Counted from the stretch's first letter, positions 24,970 through 34,578 are shown. The stretch is 56,654 nucleotides of DNA from Candidatus Sericytochromatia bacterium (GCA_015272195.1 JACYMC010000233.1:1-56654), one strand, 5' to 3'. Translations and numbers: made by a program. Notes: generated by a model from the sequence alone, not told the origin.

Positions 24970-26133
24970 ATGCGCATTATTCTTTACACCGGCAAAGGTG
25001 GCGTGGGCAAAACCACCCTCTCTGCCGCCACGGCCTTCAAAGCAGCTCGCAAAGGCCTTCGCACCCTGGTGATCAGCACCGATCCGGCCCACTCCCTCTC
25101 TGATGCCTTTGATCTGCCCCTCGGCCCGGAGCCCACGCCCGTGAGCGAAAATCTCTGGGGCCAGGAAGTCAATGTGCTCAAAGACATCCGCCAGTACTGG
25201 GGTGAGCTGCAGACCTCACTGAGTGCCCTGCTGGTCACGCGGGGCTTTGATCATGTGGTGGCTGACGAACTGGCCGTGATGCCCGGCATGGAAGAAGTGG
25301 CCGCCTTGCTGCATGTCGATCAGAAAGCGGAGTCCGGCGATTACGACCTGATCATTCTGGACTGTGCCCCCACCGGCGAAACCGTGCGCCTGATCAGCAT
25401 GCCCGATGTGATCGACTGGTATCTGGCCCATCTGTTTCAGGTCTCCATTCAGGGGGCCGGCGTGCTGCAGCCGGTGATCAAAACCGCTTTGAGCCTGCCG
25501 GTCCAGCTGGTGTCCAAATCCCTGGAAACCCTTTTTGCCGGCGTGGCGCGGGTGCAAAAACGCCTGCTGGACCCAGCCCAGACCAGCATCCGGGTGGTCA
25601 TGACCCCCGAAAAAATGGTCTACAAAGAGGCCCTGCGTTCGCTGACGTATTTTTCGCTGTTTGGTTATAACGTCGATGCCGTCCTCGTTAACCGCGTGGT
25701 GCAGGAGGCAGATGTCGCAGAAACGTCAGGCTTTCTGGCCAGTCTGAAACAGTTACAGCAGCCCTATCTGCAACAGATTGCCCAGTCTTTTGCCCCCCTG
25801 CCAATTTTAAATCTGCCCCTGCGCGCAGGTGAGGTGGTCGGGCTGGAGAGTCTGCGTGAGGTCGGCGAACAGGCTTTTGCCCAGCACGTGCCTGAGGCCG
25901 TGCTCTTCAGCGGTAACCTGCAGCATATCGAAAAAACCGCGACAGGCTACTGTCTGCGGCGCCGCTTTCCGGCCTTTGAGATCGAAAAATTTGATCTGCG
26001 CAAAAAAGGCGATGAGCTGATCCTGACTATTGGCAATGTGCGCCACAGCCTGATGCTGCCCCATACCCTGGCCCAGCTGGAGCCTGCCGGGGCCCGCTTC
26101 AGCAAGGGCGAACTGCAGATCGACTTTGTCTGA
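24970..26133 (+). CDS. ArsA/Get3 family ATPase with C-terminal HSP20-like domain
   Basis: The product is 387 residues. The deviant Walker A is GKGGVGKTT (8-16), followed by STDPAHSLSDAF (the family's A-loop/DTDPAH motif) and DCAPTGETVRL (switch region). About 70 C-terminal residues (YCLRRRFPAFEIEKFDLRKKGDELILTIGNVRHSLMLP) match the HSP20-like domain seen in cyanobacterial and chlorobial ArsA proteins. There is a single ATPase half, as in Get3, and no arsB or arsenic gene nearby. A chaperone or tail-anchored-protein type role is therefore as likely as arsenite export. It is divergent from the glycosyltransferase and appears to be translated from a leaderless mRNA. Confidence 0.9.
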   Translation: MRIILYTGKGGVGKTTLSAATAFKAARKGLRTLVISTDPAHSLSDAFDLPLGPEPTPVSENLWGQEVNVLKDIRQYWGELQTSLSALLVTRGFDHVVADELAVMPGMEEVAALLHVDQKAESGDYDLIILDCAPTGETVRLISMPDVIDWYLAHLFQVSIQGAGVLQPVIKTALSLPVQLVSKSLETLFAGVARVQKRLLDPAQTSIRVVMTPEKMVYKEALRSLTYFSLFGYNVDAVLVNRVVQEADVAETSGFLASLKQLQQPYLQQIAQSFAPLPILNLPLRAGEVVGLESLREVGEQAFAQHVPEAVLFSGNLQHIEKTATGYCLRRRFPAFEIEKFDLRKKGDELILTIGNVRHSLMLPHTLAQLEPAGARFSKGELQIDFV

Positions 26134-26149
26134 GAGCGCCGGCACCGAC

Positions 26150-27973
26150 TCAGTCGAGGCTGAAATCCATCTCTGAGGCCTCACTCTGACCCCCGGCGTC
26201 TTTAAACAGACGACTTAGCATTTCAAAGTCGATTTTGTCCATGTTGACATCCAGCACAAAAATACCTTCGGCACTGCGCCCTTTGTATTTGCCCCCGGCC
26301 ATAATGGCATGAAACGCCGAGAGGGAGGGTTTCAGCAGCTCCACCTCTTCGTCTTCCCCGGCAATAAAACTGGCCATTCGGGCCAGCTGGTGCAGATCCA
26401 TAAACATCAGACCGGTGCGTTTTTCGATCCCATGCACCGCGCGCAGGCGGTCAAAATAAGCGTTGCCGGCCAGATTCTGGGAGCGGCCCTTGAGCAGATC
26501 AATGGTCTTTTTGAGCGCTTCGGGGCTGCTGGCAAAAAGCCAGAGTTTGTCAACATGGGCAAAAGCGGGCTCAATAAAGAGCGACTGCTTGAGGCCATTT
26601 AAAGTCGGGCCGTCCTGCGCAATGTACAGCGCATGCCCCTGATAGGTCTGGCTGGGTTTGGCGCTGAAGAGAATCTGTTCTTTGGCCGCTTTGGCGCTGC
26701 GCTGATCGGCGGCAAAGGCCCCCAGATCAATCCGCAGCTTGCTGAGCAGGTTTTTCTGAAAGGCGGCATTGTCTTTGACCCCCAGCATCAGCACGGTCTG
26801 GGGCAGGCGATCAAAGTAGACCGTGTCTTCGGGGTAAAACGAAAACATCCCGCCCCGGCCATCGCTGTAGGCCAGCACATCTTTTTCAAAATCGAGATTG
26901 GTAAAGCGCTTAAAAAAGCCGCCGGCCTGTTTGAGGGCCTTCTGTTCCTGGGGACCGCTGAAAAGTTTTATACCCTGACTGAGCAGATTCACGCCGTCCA
27001 TACTGGCAAAGATCAGGGGCCGGCGGGGGCTGGCCTCCAGGGTTTGCTGCAGGCGGTGGGTGCTGCTGTTCCAGATTTTTAAGGTGTTCTGAACATAGTG
27101 CAGCTGCTCAGCTGGCAAGCCCCGATCTTTTAAGCGCAAAAAAGATTTAACCACCAGGCCGTTGCGGCTGAGGTCCAGCCCCAGCCCCAGGCTGTCATAA
27201 ATGGCCAGCGTGCGGCGCATATCGGCTTCAGCCTGGCGTAAATCCTGAGCCGAAGCCGCTTCCAGCGGTGCCTTGCCCAGGGCTTCACTGAGCTTTTCGG
27301 GCTGGGCATAAAGCCAGAATTTTTGCTGATGCAGGGCCGCATGGGCTTCATCAAAACCGGATTGTTTGAGAATATTCGGACTGACCTGGGCCTGTGTATC
27401 AAGGGCCTTTTTGATCAGGGGCTGACTGCCAAAAAGCAGGGTCCGCCCTGAAAGGGCCATATAAGGAATGCCCTGTTCACGGCGACCGGCAAAACCATAC
27501 AGGGTCACCCCACGATAGCTGCTCTGGAGCAGCTTTTTGCTGTTGCTCTCGGTGGCCGTTTGCTGCAGGCGGGCCACCAGTTTGGCATAGCCCTCGGTTT
27601 CAGCCAGGTCCAGCGCAATCAGGACCGGCAGCAGCTCAGCCGGATCACTGTCGTAGAGGGCCACGGTCATATGGCTGCCGAGCATGGGCAAAAGCTCGCG
27701 CTGTAAATCAATGCCCAGTTCCCGCGCAATATCCGGTGCAATTTCGGCCTGAAAATTCGCCAGCATGGTTTTAAAGGGTTCCCGCTCCACAAAGTACTGC
27801 CAGTCTTTGTAATCGGTGCTCAGGCTAAAAAAACTGTTGGCCTGGGCCGGGGTATGCTGCAGATTGTCCCGCAAAGCGGCCTGGGCTGACAAAACGGGCA
27901 GGGCCAGCAGACTCAGACTGGTCAGGGCGCTAAGGGCCAAACGGCGTGGCGTCAACAGAGCAGCTACAGACAT
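26150..27973 (-). CDS. DUF3352 domain-containing secreted protein
   Basis: The 607-residue product has a signal peptide (about residues 10-33, ending LSAQAA). The body matches DUF3352: a start with FFSLSTDYKDWQYFV, repeated paired units (VALYDSDPAELLPVLIALDL; VLMLGVKDNAAFQKNLLSKL), and a C-terminal stretch (LMFMDLHQLARMASFI). The family is frequent in cyanobacteria and has no assigned reaction; no catalytic residues are obvious. The start at the ATG at 27973 is supported by GAGG ten bases upstream; an in-frame ATG at 28048 is not. It is convergent with the ArsA-like gene. Probable location is the periplasm, perhaps anchored by the signal helix. Confidence 0.82.
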   Translation of the reverse strand: MSVAALLTPRRLALSALTSLSLLALPVLSAQAALRDNLQHTPAQANSFFSLSTDYKDWQYFVEREPFKTMLANFQAEIAPDIARELGIDLQRELLPMLGSHMTVALYDSDPAELLPVLIALDLAETEGYAKLVARLQQTATESNSKKLLQSSYRGVTLYGFAGRREQGIPYMALSGRTLLFGSQPLIKKALDTQAQVSPNILKQSGFDEAHAALHQQKFWLYAQPEKLSEALGKAPLEAASAQDLRQAEADMRRTLAIYDSLGLGLDLSRNGLVVKSFLRLKDRGLPAEQLHYVQNTLKIWNSSTHRLQQTLEASPRRPLIFASMDGVNLLSQGIKLFSGPQEQKALKQAGGFFKRFTNLDFEKDVLAYSDGRGGMFSFYPEDTVYFDRLPQTVLMLGVKDNAAFQKNLLSKLRIDLGAFAADQRSAKAAKEQILFSAKPSQTYQGHALYIAQDGPTLNGLKQSLFIEPAFAHVDKLWLFASSPEALKKTIDLLKGRSQNLAGNAYFDRLRAVHGIEKRTGLMFMDLHQLARMASFIAGEDEEVELLKPSLSAFHAIMAGGKYKGRSAEGIFVLDVNMDKIDFEMLSRLFKDAGGQSEASEMDFSLD

Positions 27974-28115
27974 CAGACAAAAACCTCGCAGGGGCAGGAT
28001 GCCTAACAGTATAGCGAAAAGCGGACCCTTTGTCAGAAAAGATTGCATTTTACCTTGCTGCCTGCGTATGCTTAAAGCAGATCAAGCTGCTATCAGGAGA
28101 CCTTTACAGGCTGTT

Positions 28116-28664
28116 ATGCTCGAAAAACTGTTGCGTTTTCAGACCATTCCCGGCCCTTATCTGGGCCCGGCCCAGCCGCTGCAAGCCACCGCACAGACGG
28201 CCCCCGCGCGTTTTCAGCACTGGCTGCAGCAAACCCAAAGCCCACAGCCCCAGCCCCTGCTGCCGCTTAAATCCGTCTCACAGCATTTGCAGATCAACCT
28301 GCGTCCGGCAGCCCAGCCGGGCCAGTACCAGCTGCAGCATCAGCCCCTGCAGAGTATCAGCCAGCTGAGCCAGACCGTTCAGCAACAGCTGCAGCAGCAT
28401 CCGGCCCGCAGCCAGTCGCTCGAAGCCTGGCTGCAGGCCAGTCTGCTGCTGCTCTGCTTCAAAACAGCCAAAGGGCGGCGCCCCCCGCCGGAACTGCTGC
28501 AGCCCAGCCCCTTCGCCATGCTTTCGGCCCTGCCCACTGAACGCAGTTATGCCCACGAACGCCAGCGCCTGCGGCGGACGTCTCTGACGGGTCGCCACTT
28601 CTGGGATTTTGAGCTGACCTGGGAAAAAACACCCGCTGAAGAAGCCGAAGCCGGCGCGCTTTAA
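28116..28664 (+). CDS. Hypothetical Gln/Pro-rich protein
   Basis: This is a 182-residue protein I do not recognise. The first ~120 residues are rich in Gln, Pro and Leu. A hydrophobic helix (LEAWLQASLLLLCF) follows, then a basic stretch (KTAKGRRPP, ERQRLRRTS) and an acidic tail. There is no clear signal peptide. The start is uncertain: AGGAGA lies 15 bases before the ATG at 28116, and an in-frame ATG at 28068 has no ribosome binding site. The long open frame upstream of these is antisense to the DUF3352 gene and is ignored. It is divergent from that gene and overlaps the convergent SWIM gene by four bases. Confidence 0.5.
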   Translation: MLEKLLRFQTIPGPYLGPAQPLQATAQTAPARFQHWLQQTQSPQPQPLLPLKSVSQHLQINLRPAAQPGQYQLQHQPLQSISQLSQTVQQQLQQHPARSQSLEAWLQASLLLLCFKTAKGRRPPPELLQPSPFAMLSALPTERSYAHERQRLRRTSLTGRHFWDFELTWEKTPAEEAEAGAL

Positions 28665-29482
28665 TCCGCGCTTTGCGGGTCAGAGAAATCTTTTTTGCGC
28701 CGTGACGCTTCGTCAGCGGCAGCACTGTCTGCCACTGCAGGCCAGACCTGTTCCTGAGCCTGCAGGGTCTGGAGCAGGAGCGCAGCCGCCTGCTGAGCGG
28801 CCTGCTGATACACGGGCAGCAGGGCTTCTTCGACCCGTTTGCGCGCGGCCTGCGGGCCGGGCAAAGGCCCCAGTTGCTTCAGTGGCGGATGGCTGAAACG
28901 ATCGGGCTGCCGCAGCAGCAGGGGAGCGGGCAGGGGCTGACCCCAGAAGCGAACCGGATCAGCTGAGAGGGGGGGCGCTTCAAGCGCAGGCAGACACTCC
29001 AGCTGGGGTTCAAAGCCCTGCAGGCGCAACAGCAGTGACGGGTCACGGGCCATATCTTCTGCCAGCACACAGGCCACGGCCAGGGCGTGCTTGCAGGGTG
29101 CGCTCCAGTCGGGGCAGGAACAGTCAAAGCCCATCTGAATGTCCGGATCAGGCAGCAGGGAGTGGCCCTGCAGATGCAGGGCCTGCTCCCAGGCATAAGG
29201 AATCAGCTCAATCTGCGGAAACGCACGCAGGGCCTGCTGCAGAAAGCTTTGGACCGCCGCCGGCAGCGGGGCAAAGTGCAAACTGGTGTAATAGGCCTGG
29301 CTGCGCCCGCCTTTGACACGTGCCTGCACCCGCCCGTTTTCGTCACCGAGCAGATAGACCCGACCCTGCTGGGCGTACTGGCGGGCACGCTGCATGCGGC
29401 TGGGGTCACATTCGGTCAGCAGATCCAGCCAGCCCTGGCTCCACCAGGGCGACTGAAAGCGACGGTAAAGATCTACACCCAT
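28661..29482 (-). CDS. SWIM zinc-finger protein
   Basis: The 273-residue product has a SWIM finger, CSCPDWSAPCKHALAV, with ligands Cys121, Cys123, Cys130 and His132 (CxC-n-CxH), followed by a Pro/Leu-rich and then helical C-terminal region. SWIM proteins of this length are commonly encoded next to SNF2-family helicases, as here: the gene overlaps the helicase gene by ten bases and follows it on the same transcript. A role as DNA- or protein-binding partner of the helicase is inferred. The biological process remains undefined in the family. Confidence 0.87.
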   Translation of the reverse strand: MGVDLYRRFQSPWWSQGWLDLLTECDPSRMQRARQYAQQGRVYLLGDENGRVQARVKGGRSQAYYTSLHFAPLPAAVQSFLQQALRAFPQIELIPYAWEQALHLQGHSLLPDPDIQMGFDCSCPDWSAPCKHALAVACVLAEDMARDPSLLLRLQGFEPQLECLPALEAPPLSADPVRFWGQPLPAPLLLRQPDRFSHPPLKQLGPLPGPQAARKRVEEALLPVYQQAAQQAAALLLQTLQAQEQVWPAVADSAAADEASRRKKDFSDPQSAD

Positions 29483-32457
29483 GCCAGTTCCGCCTGATTC
29501 ATCTGAAAGAGGTCACGCAGCTGATCGTCATCCAGCTCCGTCAGCCACTGCTCGCCACTGCCAATGATCTGACCGGCCAGGGCCTGCTTTTCGTCGATCA
29601 GGCTGTCGATCTTTTCTTCCAGGGTACCGCTGCAGATCAGTTTGTGCACCTGCACGCGCCGGGTCTGGCCAATGCGGTAGGCCCGGTCCGTGGCCTGGTT
29701 TTCGACCGCCGGATTCCACCAGCGGTCAAAGTGAAACACATGGCTGGCTGCCGTCAGGTTCAGGCCTGTGCCGCCGGCTTTGAGGCTCAGCACAAAAATC
29801 GGGCAATCGGCTTCGTTCTGAAAGCGGGCCACCAGATCGCCGCGCTGGTGCACGGGCGTGCCACCGTGCAAAAAGAGAATTTCCTGGCCCGTGGCCCTGT
29901 GCAGGGCCTGCTGCAGCAGGGTGCCCATTTCAGCAAACTGAGTAAAAACCAGGGCTTTTTCGCCGCTGACCAGCACCTCGGCCAGCATCTCCTGCAAGCG
30001 GTCAAGCTTGCCTGAACGCCCGTTAAAGCGTCCGCTTTCTTTGAGAAAGTGCAGCGGGTGATTGCAGATCTGTTTGAGCTGAATCAGGGCTTTAAGAATC
30101 AGCCCCCGGCGCTGCAGACCCGGTGTGGCACCGGCCAGGGCGTTTTCAATCTCTTGCACCACCGCCGCATACAGGCTGGCCTGTTCGCGGCTCAGGGGGC
30201 AGTAGACCTTCATTTCCTGCTTTTCGGGCAGCTCAGGGGCTATGGCCGGATCACTTTTGAGACGGCGCAGAATAAACGGGGCCGTCAGCTGATGCAGGCG
30301 CTGGGTGGTCTGGGGATCGCGCAGGCGCTGAATGGGGGTTAAAAAATGGCTTTTAAAATAGTGCTGACTGCCCAGCAGGCCCGGATTGAGAAAGTCCATC
30401 AGACTCCAGAGATCGCCGACGTGGTTTTCGACCGGCGTGCCGGTCAGCACCAGGCGCCAGTCGGCATTGAGGCTGCGCACGGCTTTGGATTGTTTGGTCA
30501 GCGGGTTTTTAATGTTCTGGGCTTCGTCCAGAATCACGCCCTGCCAGGCCAGCTGCGCAAAGTCGGCCTGATCGCGCTGGGCCAGGGCATAACTGGTAAT
30601 GGTCAGGGTCTGCCGGGCGATCTGTTCGCGCAGGGCTTCGCCGCGCAGGCGCTCTGGGCCATGGTGAATGCCCAGCTGCAGCTGCGGGGCAAAGCGCCGG
30701 GCCTCATGGGCCCAGTTGCTGAGCAGGGAGCTGGGGCAGACGAGCAGATAGGGGCCGGTCTGGCCCTGCTCATAAAAATGCTGAATCAGGGCCAGGGTCT
30801 GAATGGTTTTGCCCAGGCCCATATCGTCGGCCAGACAGGCCCCCAGACCGTGGCTGCTTAAAAAGGCCAGCCAGTTCAGGCCCCGCTCCTGATACGGCCG
30901 CAGCGTACCGCTGAAGCCTTTGGGCAGGCCAATCGGGTCGGGTTCGCGCACGCCGCGCAGGCGCTCCAGCACCTCCTGCAGCTCACCGTGCAGCTGAATG
31001 CGCTCCAGCTCAAAGGGGGCACTCTCACCGGCAGCACCCAGCGCCAGCAGGTCTTTGAGCTGCATGTTTTGCTGACGCTGCCAGAAGGCCAGCGCCTGGG
31101 CCAGCTGCTCCGGGTCCACCGCCAGCCAGCGGCCGCGCCACTGCAGCAGCGGCGCCTGCTGGGCAGCCAGGGCGCGCAGTTCTTCGATACTAATGGCCTC
31201 ATCACCCAGCATCAGCTGCCAGTTGGCCTCCACAATGGCGTTCAGCGAGAGCTTGCCTGCACTGTAGCCCTGACCCTGAAAGCTGGCGCTGCCGCGCAGG
31301 CGCGTGGCCCCTTTGAGCCACCAGGCCGGCAGGCGCAGGCCAAAACCCGCCTGCTCCAGATCCTGCACGCAGGCCAGAAACTGCTCTACCTGACTGAGGT
31401 TCAGCTCCAGGTGCAGATCGGGCCCCAGATGCTGGTGCAAACCGTGCAGCAGCGGGCAGAGCTGCCCGGCCTGGGCAATGGCGGCCTGCACAAAGCTGCG
31501 GGCCGCCGGCAAGCGGCTGCGCAGGCTCTCAGGCTGCTGATCCAGCCCCAGCCAGAGCACGTCAACCGGAATATACAGGCCCGGCTCCTGACGCCATTGC
31601 AGCAAGAGGCGCAAAAACCAGTGGGGCTGCGCTTCGCTGGGTTCTTCAAGCTGAAACACCAGCTGAAAGGGCGCATCGGCCAGCAGCCGGACGGTCTCCT
31701 GCCAGCGGCTGATCTGGCGCTGCAAAGGCTGCAGATCCTCGGGCTTGCCCTGCACCTGGCCATTGCGGCGGCGCAGGGCCTGCAGCCAGGCCTCCCGCGC
31801 CGGCAGCTGGCGCCGCCGCTTAAAAGCCGCTTCTACTCCTGGCGGATCCTGGCGCACCAGGGCATCAGCCAGCTGCTGCAACGCGCCAAAAAGCACCTCC
31901 AGCGGCTGGTCCAGCGGCGGGGTCTCGCGGGAGTCCGTCAGGGCCTGCACCACGCCGGGCAGGTAGCTGGCCAGCTGCTGCAACTGCTCGTGTTCATGGT
32001 TGCTGAGCAAAGCGTGCCAGCGCGAATGCCACTGATCAGCGTCAAGCTGCTGCAAATCGGGCAGCAGGGCCTGACGCCAGACCAGACTCGCAGCCAGGCG
32101 CAGCAGCTGATACCAGACCGTGATCTCAGCACCATGGCGGGTGGCCGTCAGGGGCTCAGCCAGATGGCCCCAGTCGCGCAGCCAGCTGAGTACCTTGCCT
32201 GGCGGCAGCTTCAAGGCCTGGCTTTGCCAGGGCTGCAGCTGCAGGCCACGGGCATCCGGGGCCCACAGCCAGGGCGTCAGCAGGTGCAAGGCCTCCGGGC
32301 GCTCCGAAAGCTTCAGCTGCCGCAGAATCTGATACAGCATCTCGCGACGCAGCAGACCCGGCCAGGCCTGACCGGGTGTCGCCGGTGCGGCCAGCTCCGG
32401 CGTATCGGCCCAGAAGGCAAACTGCTTGTCAAAGTAGCTGAGATGCAAAACGATCAT
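29473..32457 (-). CDS. SNF2-family DEAD/DEAH-box helicase
   Basis: The product is a 994-residue double-stranded-DNA translocase. About 460 N-terminal residues are the Leu/Gln-rich region found in bacterial SNF2 helicases. The motor follows: DDMGLGKT (near 544; Walker A), LDEAQNIKNP (near 642; Walker B as DEAQ), LTGTPVEN (motif III), then the second RecA lobe with LSLKAGGTGLNLTAA and DRAYRIGQTRRVQVHKL (motifs V and VI). It is complete. It is first of a two-gene operon with the SWIM protein. Such pairs are thought to remodel protein-DNA complexes or coupled transcription, but the exact job in bacteria is unknown. Confidence 0.93.
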   Translation of the reverse strand: MIVLHLSYFDKQFAFWADTPELAAPATPGQAWPGLLRREMLYQILRQLKLSERPEALHLLTPWLWAPDARGLQLQPWQSQALKLPPGKVLSWLRDWGHLAEPLTATRHGAEITVWYQLLRLAASLVWRQALLPDLQQLDADQWHSRWHALLSNHEHEQLQQLASYLPGVVQALTDSRETPPLDQPLEVLFGALQQLADALVRQDPPGVEAAFKRRRQLPAREAWLQALRRRNGQVQGKPEDLQPLQRQISRWQETVRLLADAPFQLVFQLEEPSEAQPHWFLRLLLQWRQEPGLYIPVDVLWLGLDQQPESLRSRLPAARSFVQAAIAQAGQLCPLLHGLHQHLGPDLHLELNLSQVEQFLACVQDLEQAGFGLRLPAWWLKGATRLRGSASFQGQGYSAGKLSLNAIVEANWQLMLGDEAISIEELRALAAQQAPLLQWRGRWLAVDPEQLAQALAFWQRQQNMQLKDLLALGAAGESAPFELERIQLHGELQEVLERLRGVREPDPIGLPKGFSGTLRPYQERGLNWLAFLSSHGLGACLADDMGLGKTIQTLALIQHFYEQGQTGPYLLVCPSSLLSNWAHEARRFAPQLQLGIHHGPERLRGEALREQIARQTLTITSYALAQRDQADFAQLAWQGVILDEAQNIKNPLTKQSKAVRSLNADWRLVLTGTPVENHVGDLWSLMDFLNPGLLGSQHYFKSHFLTPIQRLRDPQTTQRLHQLTAPFILRRLKSDPAIAPELPEKQEMKVYCPLSREQASLYAAVVQEIENALAGATPGLQRRGLILKALIQLKQICNHPLHFLKESGRFNGRSGKLDRLQEMLAEVLVSGEKALVFTQFAEMGTLLQQALHRATGQEILFLHGGTPVHQRGDLVARFQNEADCPIFVLSLKAGGTGLNLTAASHVFHFDRWWNPAVENQATDRAYRIGQTRRVQVHKLICSGTLEEKIDSLIDEKQALAGQIIGSGEQWLTELDDDQLRDLFQMNQAELAWV

Positions 32458-32608
32458 TCACTCAGCATAGCGCAGCTCAGACTTTACGGGCAGCAGAATG
32501 CCCTAAAACAAAGAGAGTACAGGCACTGTCTGAGCGGCAGGTGAACTGAATCCAGAGCACGGTGATACACAAATTAAATCCTGAAGCAACATCTTGTTTA
32601 TTTTTTGC

Positions 32609-32637
32609 TTGACGCACTCTTTTGTGTGACATATTAT
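32609..32637 (+). promoter_or_regulatory. Sigma-70-type promoter of the NHL-like lipoprotein
   Basis: TTGACG (32609-32614), a 17-base spacer and TATTAT (32632-32637) in an AT-rich stretch predict a start near 32644 and a ~45-base leader. Confidence 0.65.
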
Positions 32638-32688
32638 TCAGCTTATCTTTTTAATGTATTAATAAAGTCTATTCTTCAAGAGGCTTCT

Positions 32689-34512
32689 ATGAATCTGAAA
32701 AACGCATCCGTTTCTGCGCGTCTTTTATGCGCTGGCAGCATGATGCTCGTTGGCTGTGTTCCGCCATCTGCATCCGGACCCCAGAGCGGTTCCACCAGCG
32801 AAACAGGTTTATTTGAAGCTATCGCAGCAGGCAATTGGGAAAATCCACCTGAGGCCTTAAACAACCCCTTTGGAGAAGGAGCCTGCAGCATGGGGTTTGA
32901 GGCCACCGTGCGCAGCGGTCCCAGCCAGGGCACGCAGCTGACAGGCCTGCTCACTTTTAAAACCCTGGCAAACGGCCAGCTTGAAAACGCAAAGCTGATT
33001 TCAGCAACAGGTGAAACGATTGCTGTGGATGGACAGATTGTCAATGGTCGGGCTTCACTGAACTTTCGCCTGGCCGACGGCGGAGTGGTCGCGGGCACCG
33101 GTGAATTTGAAAACCGTCAGAATCTCTGCGCAGGGACATTAACAGGCCCCCTGACCGGTCCACAGCCAGGCGACAGTGGCGACTGGCTCGGAGACGCTGA
33201 TGGTACGGCCCCTGTTCCTGATATGCCTGGCACCATCGCTTATTCGGTCACAGTTACAAATCAGGTCTTTATTTTGGACACCACAACAAATACCAGCACA
33301 CAAATCGCAGGCCTGAGCGAATCCGCCACAGATACCTTACTGAATGGTCCCACAGGTGTGGTTTACATTGAACGGCAGCTGAATAATCGGGATACGTCTG
33401 CGGCCAGAGACAATACAGACGGCCTCTGGATTTCTGATACGGGCAATCAGAGAGTGCTTCAATACAAATACAACGCCACCAACCAGACCTGGGAAAAAAG
33501 CAGCCAGCAGATCAATCTGTCCACCCTGCAGACCCTCTACCCGGAAGCAAGCCAGTTTACACCACGGGGATTGACAGAATACAACTACACCAATGCACTG
33601 GGCAACATCCGGACCCTGCTGATTGCGGATCAGCATAACCATCATGTGTTTTCTTTTAGCGGCGAAGGCTTCCCCGGTCGCGCCCCAAGACCGATAGCTT
33701 TTTTAGGCCGCTTTAATTATTCGCTCGATAATGCAGCCAATGCCCTTGGCAGCCGAACACCACTGCCGGGAAACACCCAAATTTTGCGTTTATTCCGGTC
33801 CGCTGTTAACACCGATTTTGCCGCCCCTATTTTTGGCGATATTGAAATGCCCGTATACAGTGGCAGAGGCCTGCTTAAAAGTCCGGTGTCCTTGCTGCCC
33901 AAACGCGTGGTCCACCGTGTCAACGGCCTGTCCATCAGTTCAGCAGATAATTGCACCCAGTCCTTTGCCAATATCCCTGGCATCCAGGCGCGTTCTACAC
34001 TGAATCAATCCACAGCAACCTTTCCAGAACCAGCCGCTTTATCCAGACCGACTGATCATCATTTACTGACGGGCGTAGGCAGAAATCAGGCCCCCGGCTG
34101 TTACAGCGTTGAAAACACCCTTATCGCAGCGCAAAATACCGTTTCTGAGAGTCCTACACCAACACCTACGCCTACACCAGTGCCAACACCTACACAAGCG
34201 CCAGTGCCAACACCTACGCCGACAGTACCCTCAGGGCCCAGTTTAACCCTCAGCCACACAGAAGTGCAGATGCTGCCCGGCGAGGCGCTGAACCTGACAG
34301 CGAGAGCCTTTGACGCCAAAGGAAACCCTTCAGAGAATATGAGCTGGACGAGCTCAGATGCCAAAATCGTCAGACTGTCTGCCAAGGGTTCTCAGGCCAG
34401 CATCGAAGCCCTTGCTGAAGGCCGTCTGGAAATCGCGGTGGACTTTCCTGAAGCCAATCTCAGAGCCTTTATTGTGGTCACGGTGCGCGCTGAAAAAGCC
34501 ACAGAAAAATAA
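32689..34512 (+). CDS. Lipoprotein with NHL-like repeats, Pro-Thr linker and Big-type Ig domain
   Basis: The product is 607 residues. I start at the ATG at 32689, six bases after AGAGG; the frame upstream overlaps the promoter. The lipobox LVGC makes Cys23 the lipidated residue. A small beta domain (about 50-150) comes first. Next is a region with NHL/beta-propeller-like phrases (GPTGVVYIE, DGLWISDTGNQRVLQYKY, RTLLIADQHNHHVFSFSG). After a Pro-Thr repeat linker (about 488-515) the last ~90 residues match a bacterial Ig-like group 2 domain (LTLSHTEVQMLPGEALNLTA, MSWTSSDAKIVRLSAKG). A surface binding or adhesion role is inferred; no enzymatic residues were found. It has its own strong promoter and no operon partner. 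Confidence 0.75.
   Translation: MNLKNASVSARLLCAGSMMLVGCVPPSASGPQSGSTSETGLFEAIAAGNWENPPEALNNPFGEGACSMGFEATVRSGPSQGTQLTGLLTFKTLANGQLENAKLISATGETIAVDGQIVNGRASLNFRLADGGVVAGTGEFENRQNLCAGTLTGPLTGPQPGDSGDWLGDADGTAPVPDMPGTIAYSVTVTNQVFILDTTTNTSTQIAGLSESATDTLLNGPTGVVYIERQLNNRDTSAARDNTDGLWISDTGNQRVLQYKYNATNQTWEKSSQQINLSTLQTLYPEASQFTPRGLTEYNYTNALGNIRTLLIADQHNHHVFSFSGEGFPGRAPRPIAFLGRFNYSLDNAANALGSRTPLPGNTQILRLFRSAVNTDFAAPIFGDIEMPVYSGRGLLKSPVSLLPKRVVHRVNGLSISSADNCTQSFANIPGIQARSTLNQSTATFPEPAALSRPTDHHLLTGVGRNQAPGCYSVENTLIAAQNTVSESPTPTPTPTPVPTPTQAPVPTPTPTVPSGPSLTLSHTEVQMLPGEALNLTARAFDAKGNPSENMSWTSSDAKIVRLSAKGSQASIEALAEGRLEIAVDFPEANLRAFIVVTVRAEKATEK
34152..34231 (+). repeat. Pro-Thr coding minisatellite
   Basis: Short degenerate repeats of CCAACACCTACG type encode a Pro-Thr/Pro-Val linker. 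One unit beginning CCAGTGCCAACACCTAC recurs with a 24-base period (34177 and 34201). Such tracts can change length by slippage in multiples of three, altering the linker without a frameshift. Confidence 0.75.
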
Positions 34513-34526
34513 GCGGCACTCTGCTC

Positions 34527-34578
34527 TGCATTATCAGGACTTGATCAGCGAACCTCGGCTTATCAAGTCCTGAATGCA
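34527..34578. terminator. Long inverted repeat between convergent genes
   Basis: TCAGGACTTGAT (34534-34545) and ATCAAGTCCTGA (34562-34573) are perfect 12-base arms around a 16-base loop. TGCAT/ATGCA extends the stem after a small bulge. There is no T run, so it is only a candidate bidirectional terminator or mRNA-stabilising hairpin for the lipoprotein gene and the giant gene. Confidence 0.5.

Noticed and set aside
30988..32544. 518-codon plus-strand frame opposite the SNF2 helicase
   Set aside because: It is a Gln/Leu-rich shadow of the real helicase gene with no start signal or recognisable domain.
34152..34231. CRISPR-like repeat
   Set aside because: The repeats are short, in frame, and encode a Pro-Thr linker with no unique spacers.
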